From contig CALXGC010000140.1 of NCBI GenBank assembly GCA_944387755.1, forward strand, positions 1 to 11,158: a DNA stretch of 11,158 bases. The letters are read 5' to 3'. Origin of the DNA: an uncultured Oscillospiraceae bacterium (lineage in GTDB: Bacteria > Bacillota_A > Clostridia > Oscillospirales > Oscillospiraceae). Under the pieces are notes generated by a model, which was not told where the DNA came from, searched no databases, and saw nothing but the letters and a program-made list of their open reading frames with translations. The position numbers and the translations under genes are program-made. Below, piece after piece: positions 1 through 5,515 of this stretch; position 1 is the first letter of the stretch, and every line of letters starts with the position of its first letter.

Positions 1-362
1 GCGCCGCCCTGGGAAATCTCCAGGCCGATGTTATACTTCCCGTCGTGCTCCCCCAGCGTCTCCGGGAAGGCGGCGGGGTCCACCGTCACCTGGTAAGGGC
101 CGTAAGAAAACTCCCCCCACTGGTAGGAGATCTCCCCCTCCGAGACGGTAAACCGGGCGGACTCCCCGTCCAGCCTCCCCTCGTAGATTTGAAGCGCCCC
201 CTCCGTGCGGGGGTAGAGCAGGGCGTCCTGATACTCCAGGCCGGGGCGGTTGACCGCAATCACGTTGGCGATGAGAAACCCCAATATCTCCGCCAGCATG
301 ACCGCCAGCAGAACGCGCCGGTAGAGATTCATTTCCAACCACTTGGCTTTCAGCTTTTCCAT
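1..362 (-). CDS. N-terminal part of an unknown membrane-anchored protein (runs off the left edge)
   Basis: The frame opens with ATG at 362 and stays open for 120 codons to the window edge, so the C-terminus is missing. The product begins MEKLKAKWLEMNLYRR, then has one hydrophobic stretch (about residues 16-37, VLLAVMLAEILGFLIANVIAV). After that it is soluble and rich in Gly, Tyr and acidic residues (YQWGEFSYGPYQVTVDP), with the look of a small beta-rich domain. The basic residues before the hydrophobic segment suggest an inside-N, outside-C topology or an uncleaved signal anchor. I do not recognise the family and assign no function. It starts 35 nt after the ybaK stop on the same strand and is probably the next gene in that transcript. 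Its SD is weak (AAAGGA, about 10 nt upstream). The reading frame is well supported by codon bias and the membrane segment. Confidence 0.7.
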   Translation of the reverse strand, partial: MEKLKAKWLEMNLYRRVLLAVMLAEILGFLIANVIAVNRPGLEYQDALLYPRTEGALQIYEGRLDGESARFTVSEGEISYQWGEFSYGPYQVTVDPAAFPETLGEHDGKYNIGLEISQGG

Positions 363-397
363 GGGAGCACCGTCCTTTCCGTCCGCCGTGTCCTGGG

Positions 398-889
398 TTA
401 CGCTTCCGCCGTCACGTCTGCCGTGTTTCCCCGCACCAGCTTCATCAGGTCCGCCGGGGACAGCTCCACCTGAAGGCCGATCTTCCCGGCGGAGACGAAG
501 ATGGTCTCCTGCTCCAGGGCGGTTTTGTGGAACACGGTGGGGAAGAGCTTCTTCATGCCGATGGGGGAGCAGCCCCCGTGGACATAGCCGGTGAGGGGCA
601 GCAGCTCCTTGCTGTGGAGCATAGCCACCGACTTCTCTCCCACCGCCTTGGCCGCCTTTTTCAGGTCCAGCGTGTCCGCCACCGGGATGTCGAAGACATA
701 GTATCCCCCGGAGGCCCCCTTTGTCACCAGGGTCTTGAACACCTGGGCCGGGTCCAGCCCTAAGCTCCGGGCCACGCTCACCCCGTCCGGAGCCTCGCCC
801 TCCCCGTGGGGATAGGCGTGGGGGACGTAGGCGATTTTCTTCTGCTCCAAAATGCGCATGACGTTGGTCTTCTCTTCTTTTTTGGCCAT
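398..889 (-). CDS. ybaK: Cys-tRNA(Pro)/Cys-tRNA(Cys) deacylase, YbaK/EbsC family
   Basis: This is a 163-residue cytoplasmic editing enzyme. Known members hydrolyse Cys mischarged onto tRNA(Pro) by prolyl-tRNA synthetase. Family signatures are visible: QVFKTLV (the Lys of this segment is the conserved catalytic or substrate-binding residue), GGYYVFDIPVADTLDLKKAA, and the hallmark GGCSPIGMKKLFPT followed by FVSAGKIGLQVELSPADL. Length matches the family (about 155-165 aa). I chose ATG 889 because an AAGGAG SD ends 6 nt upstream and the protein then begins where YbaK proteins normally begin (MAKKEEKTNVMRILEQ). The frame upstream of this ATG is also open and encodes a Y1 transposase, so a naive gene call gives a 342-aa fusion starting at 1426. 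I regard 889 as the native start. No separate promoter is visible, so transcription probably comes from the uvrB promoter through the transposase. Confidence 0.9.
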   Translation of the reverse strand: MAKKEEKTNVMRILEQKKIAYVPHAYPHGEGEAPDGVSVARSLGLDPAQVFKTLVTKGASGGYYVFDIPVADTLDLKKAAKAVGEKSVAMLHSKELLPLTGYVHGGCSPIGMKKLFPTVFHKTALEQETIFVSAGKIGLQVELSPADLMKLVRGNTADVTAEA

Positions 890-1426
890 TTCAATCTCCT
901 TCTCTGTCACAAAATAACAGTCCTCCCGCCATTTGGCCGGGTTGTCCGCAATGTAACCCCAGATGCGCCGGTAATCCGCTTCATTGCGGATGATGTGGTC
1001 GTGGTAGGTGGATTGCCATAAATTGAACCCCGCCTGTTGATTGGTAAACCGTTTTAAGGCGGCAATCATGCGAGGAATCAATTGCGTGGGGCGCGACGAC
1101 CCCGGCGCGCCCGGCGTTGGGCTATCAATGGAAACCAATAAATGGACATGGTTTGGCATAATCACGGCATGATGCAGGGTGATATTTGGATAGGCGAGAG
1201 ACAGGGTGTTCAAATAATTTTGCAGACAAACGCCCAAGGGTGTGAGACGGGGGAGGCGCGCGCCGGGGTCGTCGCGCGCCACGGAGGAACAGCCGTCCGT
1301 TTCGATGATTTGTGAAAGGATGCATTGACGGCCCTCAGTACAGAACGTAAGAAAATAATATCCCACAGAGCCGTAATCCCAATGGGGCAGACGTCCGGGC
1401 CGTCCCCGTTTATATTGTTTGGCCAT
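398..1426 (-). CDS. Y1 (RAYT/IS200-like) transposase frame reading in frame into ybaK
   Basis: Residues 1-173 of this 342-codon frame form a REP-associated tyrosine (HUH/Y1) transposase. It starts RGRPGRLPHWDYGSVGYYFLTFCT. The HUH motif PNHVHLLVSI has its two His at 93 and 95. The typical C-terminal block runs LWQSTYHDHIIRNEADYRRIWGYIADNPAKWREDCYF, with candidate nucleophile Tyr residues in it. Relatives as I recall them end a few residues after WREDCYF. Here there is no stop: the frame passes through VTEKEIE, which is just the translated ybaK SD region, into ybaK at Met180. ATG 1426 lies 3 nt after the uvrB TGA and has only a poor SD (GAGG overlapping the stop), so expression may depend on coupling to uvrB. 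The transposase half is full length with no frameshift. Whether a fusion protein is made is unknown; ybaK's own strong SD argues that most YbaK is made separately. Confidence 0.75.
   Translation of the reverse strand: MAKQYKRGRPGRLPHWDYGSVGYYFLTFCTEGRQCILSQIIETDGCSSVARDDPGARLPRLTPLGVCLQNYLNTLSLAYPNITLHHAVIMPNHVHLLVSIDSPTPGAPGSSRPTQLIPRMIAALKRFTNQQAGFNLWQSTYHDHIIRNEADYRRIWGYIADNPAKWREDCYFVTEKEIEMAKKEEKTNVMRILEQKKIAYVPHAYPHGEGEAPDGVSVARSLGLDPAQVFKTLVTKGASGGYYVFDIPVADTLDLKKAAKAVGEKSVAMLHSKELLPLTGYVHGGCSPIGMKKLFPTVFHKTALEQETIFVSAGKIGLQVELSPADLMKLVRGNTADVTAEA
1089..1112. repeat. REP-like palindrome, copy A, inside the transposase frame
   Basis: A 7-bp perfect stem (GGGCGCG at 1089-1095, CGCGCCC at 1106-1112) encloses a 10-nt loop ACGACCCCGG. 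Positions 1091-1110 are an exact 20-bp inverted copy of 1258-1277. It encodes the GAPGSSRPT linker of the transposase. RAYT transposases are known to act on short palindromes (REPs), so this may be such an element or a relic. Confidence 0.6.
1255..1280. repeat. REP-like palindrome, copy B, inverted relative to copy A
   Basis: An 8-bp perfect stem (GGCGCGCG at 1255-1262, CGCGCGCC at 1273-1280) encloses the loop CCGGGGTCGT, the exact reverse complement of the copy A loop. Bases 1258-1277 match 1091-1110 in inverted orientation over 20 of 20 positions, with 147 nt between the copies. It encodes VARDDPGAR in the transposase N-terminal half. Confidence 0.6.
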
Positions 1427-1429
1427 CCC

Positions 1430-3397
1430 TCATTTTCCCCGCAGTTCGATAATTTGGTCCCGCAGGGTGGCCGCAAGTTCGAATTCCAGCATTTTTGCGG
1501 CCTCTTTCATGGCCTTTTCCAGGCGAGCGATTTCGGCGGCCTTTTCCTGTCTGGTCATGGCGCCGGATTTGGCCGCGGGCGTGCCGGAGTTCTCGTCCCC
1601 GGCGGAGATCTCCAGCAGCTCCCGCACGGATTTGACCACGGTTTTGGGAACGATGCCGTGGGCCTGATTGAAGGCGTCCTGTTTGGCCCGGCGGCGCTCG
1701 GTCTCGTCGATGGCCCGGCGCATAGAGGGGGTGACGGTGTCGGCGTACATGACCACCATGCCGCCGGCGTTGCGGGCGGCCCGGCCGATGGTCTGAATGA
1801 GGGAGGTCTCGGACCGGAGGAAGCCCTCCTTGTCGGCGTCCAAAATGGCCACCAGGGAGACCTCGGGCAGGTCCAGCCCCTCCCGCAGCAGGTTGATGCC
1901 CACCAGCACGTCGAACTTGCCCAGGCGCAGGTCCCGGATGATCTCCATGCGCTCCATGGTGTCGATGTCGTGGTGCATGTACCGGACCTTGATGCCGGTG
2001 TTTTGGAGGTAGGCGGTCAAATCCTCCGCCATTTTTTTGGTGAGGGTGGTGACAAGGACCCGCTCATTCCGCTCCGTGCGGGCGTTGATCTACCCGATGA
2101 GGTCGTCGATCTGGCCCTCCACAGGGCGGACCTCGATTTTGGGGTCCAGCAGGCCGGTGGGCCGGATGACCTGCTCCACAATCTGGCCGGAGCGGGTGCG
2201 CTCGTACTCGCCGGGGGTGGCGGAGACATAGACCACCTGGTTGATGCGCTCTTCAAACTCCTCGAATTTCAGGGGGCGGTTGTCATAGGCGCAGGGGAGC
2301 CGGAAGCCGTAGTCCACCAGGGTGGTCTTTCTGGCCCGGTCCCCGTTGTACATGGCCCGCACCTGGGGGAGGGTGACGTGGCTCTCGTCGATGAACAGCA
2401 CAAAATCCTTGGGGAAGTAGTCCAGCAGGGTGTGGGGAGGGGAACCCACGGGCCGGCCCTCGATGACTCTGGAGTAGTTCTCAATGCCGGAGCAGTAGCC
2501 CAGCTCCTGCATCATCTCCACGTCGTACATGGTGCGCTGCTTGATGCGCTGGGCCTCAATGAGCTTGCCCTCCCCCTCGAAGAAGGCTGCCCGCTCCTCC
2601 AGCTCTTTGTAAATTTCCTGGACGGCGGCGTCCATCTTCTCCTTGGGGGTGACGTAGTGGGTGGCCGGCCAGATGGGGATGTTGTTCAGCCGGCGGATGG
2701 GGGAGCCCGTCACCGCGTTGATTTCGGAGATGCGGTCAATCTCATCCCCGAAGAACTCGACGCGCAGGGCCGTGTCCTTCCAGTAGGCGGGCCACACCTC
2801 CACCGTGTCCCCCCGGACCCGGAACATGTTGCGCTCGAAGGCGATGTCGTTGCGCTCATAGCGGATGGCCACCAGCTTTTTCAGCAGCTCGTCCCGGTCG
2901 ATGGTCATGCCAACCCGCAGGGCCACCATCATGGCGGCGAAGTCCGCCGGCTCGCCCAGGCCGTAGATACAGGACACGGAGGACACCACAATCACATCCC
3001 GCCGCTCCAGCAGGGAGGCGGTGGCGGACAGGCGCAGGCGGTCGATCTCCTCGTTGACGGCGGAGTCCTTCTCAATAAACGTGTCCGTGTGGGGGATATA
3101 GGCCTCCGGCTGGTAGTAGTCGTAGTAGCTGACAAAGTACTCCACCGCGTTGTTGGGAAAAAACTCCCGGAACTCGGCGCACAGCTGGGCGGCCAGGGTC
3201 TTGTTGTGGGCCAGCACCAGGGTGGGCCGCTGCACCCGCTCGATGACCTTGGCCATGGTATAGGTCTTGCCGGAGCCGGTGACGCCCAGCAGGGTCTGTT
3301 CGTTCAGCCCCAGCTCAATTCCGGCGGCCAGGGCCTCGATGGCCTCCGGCTGGTCGCCCGCGGGCTGGTATTCGGAGACAACTTCAAATTTCGGCAT
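1430..3397 (-). pseudogene. uvrB: uvrB, excinuclease ABC subunit B, interrupted by an in-frame TAG at codon 436
   Basis: UvrB is the damage-verifying ATPase of nucleotide excision repair; it receives DNA from UvrA and recruits UvrC. The full frame is 655 codons, the usual length. ATG 3397 follows an AGGAGGTG SD by 6 nt; an in-frame ATG at 3433 lies in the promoter -10 and is rejected. Visible motifs: Walker A GVTGSGKT (38-45), the aromatic beta-hairpin [16 protein letters not shown] (91-106), DESH (337-340), VSATP (391-395), then GQIDDLIG and TAG at 2092-2090. The frame resumes at once with [34 protein letters not shown] (about 499-512), QTIGRAARN (535-543) and a C-terminal UVR motif. Family members have Glu at the stop position (DDLIGE), so a single G-to-T change of GAG explains it. 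The 435-aa product lacks RecA2, motifs V-VI and the UVR domain, and should be inactive. Met456 (2032) has no SD, so re-initiation looks poor. A sequencing or assembly error is the main alternative. Confidence 0.9.
2090..2092 (-). other. premature TAG stop within uvrB (expected Glu codon GAG)
   Basis: The plus-strand triplet is CTA where CTC would give Glu. Both sides stay in one frame with conserved UvrB sequence right up to the codon, so this is a point nonsense change and not a frameshift or insertion. The comEA-like gene in this window ends with TAG, so the codon still works as a stop here. Confidence 0.9.
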
Positions 3398-3433
3398 ATT
3401 CCGCACCTCCTGCCGGTGTTTCCTCTGGTGCAT

Positions 3434-3462
3434 ATTGTATCAGAACGTATGTTTTATGACAA
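3434..3462 (-). promoter_or_regulatory. sigma-A promoter of uvrB
   Basis: On the minus strand, -35 TTGTCA (3462-3457), a 17-nt spacer and extended -10 TGATACAAT (TACAAT at 3439-3434). Each hexamer is 5 of 6 to consensus. It predicts a leader of about 30 nt before ATG 3397 and separates uvrB from the pyrE-radC unit. Confidence 0.8.
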
Positions 3463-3467
3463 GACTG

Positions 3468-3507
3468 ATTTGCTCCTCTTCGCCGGAAAATGGGAAGAGG
3501 AGCAAAT
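3468..3507 (-). terminator. 14-bp stem-loop between radC and uvrB, probable terminator of pyrE-radC
   Basis: The perfect 14-bp arms (ATTTGCTCCTCTTC at 3468-3481, its complement at 3494-3507) enclose a 12-nt loop. The element begins 6 nt beyond the radC stop and ends just before the uvrB -35 box. The run after the stem in the radC direction (CAGTCTTGTC) is only moderately T-rich, so a stabilising or attenuating hairpin is also possible. Confidence 0.6.
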
Positions 3508-3513
3508 GTTCTC

Positions 3514-4218
3514 TTATAGAAATTGCAGCACCCGGCTCTTGGGGCTCTCCCGCATGGAGAGCATATCCCCGTCCGCGAAGACCAGGTGATCGACCAGCTC
3601 GATGTTGATGGGGGCCAGGGCGGCCCGGAGCACGTCCGTCACCAGCCAGTCGTCGGTGGAGGGGATGGCCAGATTGTTGACGTGGTTGTGGGCCACATAG
3701 ATTTTGGCGGCCCGCAGGCCCAGAGCCTCCTCCGCGATGCGGCGGGCGTTGACCTCCGCCATCTGAATGCTGCCCTCCGCCACCTTCCGGACGCCCAGGA
3801 CCTGGCGCTTGCTGTCCAGACACAGGACGTAGACCATCTCGTTGCGCGCGCCGAAGAAGTAGGGGGCAAGCCAGGGGTAGGCGTCCTCCGGGGTGTTGAC
3901 CACGGTGTTCCGCTGGGTGCGGGAGCCCATATAGCGCCCCAGCACCGCCGGGAGCATCCGCAGAAACACCGCGGTGTGTTCTCCCACGCCGGGGACCTTC
4001 TTCAGCTCCTCCACCGAGGCGTCCAGCACCCCGGACAGGGAGCTGAAGCGCGCAATCAGCTCGTGGGCCAGGCCGTTGACGTCGCCCTGGGGGATGGCGT
4101 AAAACAGCAGCAGCTCCAGCACCCGGTGGTCCGGCCAGCCGTCCAGTCCGCCGGCTAGAAATTCCGCCTTGACCCGCTCGCGGTGGCCTGTGTGGCGGTT
4201 TTTGGATGTATCCGGCAT
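3514..4218 (-). CDS. radC: RadC-family JAB/MPN-domain protein
   Basis: This is a 234-residue RadC-type protein. The family is linked to DNA metabolism by history, but its biochemical role is not settled. An N-terminal helix-hairpin-helix segment (LKKVPGVGEHTAVFL, about 72-86) precedes the JAMM-like metal-binding domain: a Glu in GARNEMVY (127), HNH at 177-179, and Asp 190 with the expected spacing of ten residues after the second His. Two usual signatures differ: HPREVF is replaced by NARRIAEEAL, and HNHPSGDPTPS by HNHVNNLAIPS. It is therefore a divergent RadC that keeps the metal ligands. ATG 4218 has an AGAGGGG SD 7 nt upstream. It follows pyrE by 36 nt on the same strand, so the two probably share the promoter at 4974-5002. 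Confidence 0.85.
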   Translation of the reverse strand: MPDTSKNRHTGHRERVKAEFLAGGLDGWPDHRVLELLLFYAIPQGDVNGLAHELIARFSSLSGVLDASVEELKKVPGVGEHTAVFLRMLPAVLGRYMGSRTQRNTVVNTPEDAYPWLAPYFFGARNEMVYVLCLDSKRQVLGVRKVAEGSIQMAEVNARRIAEEALGLRAAKIYVAHNHVNNLAIPSTDDWLVTDVLRAALAPINIELVDHLVFADGDMLSMRESPKSRVLQFL

Positions 4219-4254
4219 CGCGTTTCCCCTCTTTTCAGCGGCGGAGGGACGGAC

Positions 4255-4929
4255 TCAGCCCTTTGCGCCGTACTCGGCCAGATAGGCCTCCATCTTGGCC
4301 CTCCGGCTGTCGTCGATATAGATCTTTCCGTCAATAGGGTTGTTGTGGAGGAAGGCGATGATCTCCCGCACGGTGACGATGGGGAAGACCTGAATGCCAT
4401 AGTCCTGCCGCAGCTCGTCCAGGGTGGAGCAGGCGCGGGTGCCCCGCTCCATCCGGTCCACGCTGACAAAGAGGGCCTTGATGTTCACATCGGCCACATG
4501 CTTGAACAGCTCGATGGACTCCCGCACGGCGGTGCCGGCCGTCACCACGTCCTCCACGATGGCGATGTCGTCCCCGTCCTGGGGCTTATAGCCCACCATG
4601 ACGCCGCCCTCGCCGTGGTCCTTGGCCTCCTTACGGTTGAAGCAGTAGTACAGGTCCCGGTCGTAGCTGCGGTGGAGGGCGGCGGCGGCGGACACCACCA
4701 GGGGAATGCCCTTGTAGGCGGGGCCAAACAGGCAGGTGAGCCCGCCGGGCATGTGCTCCTGGATGCAGGCGGCGTAGTAGTCCCCCAGCTTGTCCGCCTG
4801 CGCGCCCGTCTTATAGTTGCCGGTGTTCACGAAGTAGGGGGTCTTCCGGCCGGATTTGGTGGTGAAGTCCCCGAAGGTCAGCACGCCGGAGCGCACCATA
4901 AAGGTAATAAATTCTTCCTGATAGGTCAT
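4255..4929 (-). CDS. pyrE: orotate phosphoribosyltransferase
   Basis: PyrE converts orotate and PRPP to orotidine 5'-monophosphate in de novo pyrimidine synthesis. The 224-residue protein has SGRKTPYFVNTG (about 26-37), FGPAYKGIPL (68-77), the flexible catalytic loop FNRKEAKDHGEGG (97-109, with Lys 100, Lys 103 and His 105) and the PRPP-binding motif DIAIVEDVVTAGTA (121-134). The length is typical of the bacterial enzyme. ATG 4929 has a weak SD (GCGAGG, 9 nt upstream). It sits apart from other pyr genes, in a transcription unit with radC. I see no PyrR-type attenuator in the short leader of roughly 40 nt, so UMP-dependent control is not evident. Confidence 0.95.
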   Translation of the reverse strand: MTYQEEFITFMVRSGVLTFGDFTTKSGRKTPYFVNTGNYKTGAQADKLGDYYAACIQEHMPGGLTCLFGPAYKGIPLVVSAAAALHRSYDRDLYYCFNRKEAKDHGEGGVMVGYKPQDGDDIAIVEDVVTAGTAVRESIELFKHVADVNIKALFVSVDRMERGTRACSTLDELRQDYGIQVFPIVTVREIIAFLHNNPIDGKIYIDDSRRAKMEAYLAEYGAKG

Positions 4930-4973
4930 GTCAGTCAGCCTCGCATTCTGTCTTTGATTCTGGATGGGAGATC

Positions 4974-5002
4974 ATTATAGCACGGCTTCCGGCGGGATAC
5001 AA
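4974..5002 (-). promoter_or_regulatory. sigma-A promoter of pyrE-radC
   Basis: Minus-strand -35 TTGTAT (5002-4997), a 17-nt spacer and a perfect extended -10 TGCTATAAT (TATAAT at 4979-4974). It lies in the 91-nt gap between the GerM-domain gene and pyrE. No terminator hairpin is visible in this gap, so readthrough from the upstream operon may add to pyrE transcription. Confidence 0.75.
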
Positions 5003-5020
5003 GGGACGAAGAGGAAAGGT

Positions 5021-5515
5021 TCAGCTCTCCGCCGGGTTCAGCGCCTCCTCCGGGAGGTCCTGGTTCAGAAGGGCCTCGTCCGCCCGGAGGGTCTGGTGGC
5101 TGCGGGAGTAGTAGGTGTGCCCGGCGGACTGAATCTGCACGCTGTCCACCCCCTCCACCTGGCTGAGGGTGAGCACCAGGCAGTAGTCCGCCAGGGTGAG
5201 GGAGACGTCGGCCAGCCCCCCGTACTGCTCGGAGAAATTCAGGGTCAGCAGGCCGTCCTCCAGCTTCCAGCTCTGAAGGGAGAGCCCCTGGGGGAAGGGG
5301 GAGACCAGGCCGCTCTCCGTGGGGCCGTCCAGAAGGGCGTCCACCAGCTCCTCCACGCCGGGGCTGGCGCCGCTGTAGGGCTGGCTCTGGATGGCGGGGC
5401 CGTGGTGGACGTCCGGGTCGGTGCAGAAATACAGCAGGGCGGAGGATTCGCCGCCGGCGCCGCAGCCGGACAGCAGCGCCAGGAGGACAGCTGCGGACAG
5501 AAGCGGAATTTTCAC
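5021..5515 (-). CDS. GerM-domain lipoprotein downstream of the sensor kinase
   Basis: A 164-residue exported lipoprotein. Residues 1-17 form a short signal sequence ending in the lipobox LSGC, with Cys 18 as the lipidation site. The rest fits a GerM domain: a proline- and glycine-rich start, VEELVDALLDGPTESGLVSPFPQG, LEDGLLTLNFSEQY and an SLTLADYCLVLTLSQVEGVDSVQI helix-strand pair. GerM domains occur in sporulation/germination proteins and in LpqB-type partners of two-component systems. The start is GTG at 5515, preceded by a strong AAGGAGGTG SD; it overlaps the sensor-kinase TGA as GTGA, which implies translational coupling. The position points to a role in the same signalling unit, but that is inference. 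Confidence 0.85.
   Translation of the reverse strand: MKIPLLSAAVLLALLSGCGAGGESSALLYFCTDPDVHHGPAIQSQPYSGASPGVEELVDALLDGPTESGLVSPFPQGLSLQSWKLEDGLLTLNFSEQYGGLADVSLTLADYCLVLTLSQVEGVDSVQIQSAGHTYYSRSHQTLRADEALLNQDLPEEALNPAES

Noticed and set aside
1430..3397. Reassigned TAG codon as explanation of the uvrB interruption
   Set aside because: TAG terminates the comEA-like gene in this window with no conserved sequence beyond it, and no other internal TAG is seen in any gene.
3398..3433. Upstream in-frame ATG at 3433 as the uvrB start
   Set aside because: It lies next to the -10 box and upstream of the predicted transcript start; ATG 3397 has an AGGAGGTG SD.
1325..3589. 754-codon open frame on the plus strand opposite uvrB
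   Set aside because: A GC-bias shadow: low-complexity Gly/Val/His/Leu/Asp-rich product with no domain, antisense to conserved uvrB and transposase sequence, and no SD at its start.
4930..5020. PyrR-type attenuator or terminator before pyrE
   Set aside because: No stable hairpin with a U tract and no PyrR anti-antiterminator pattern in this short gap.
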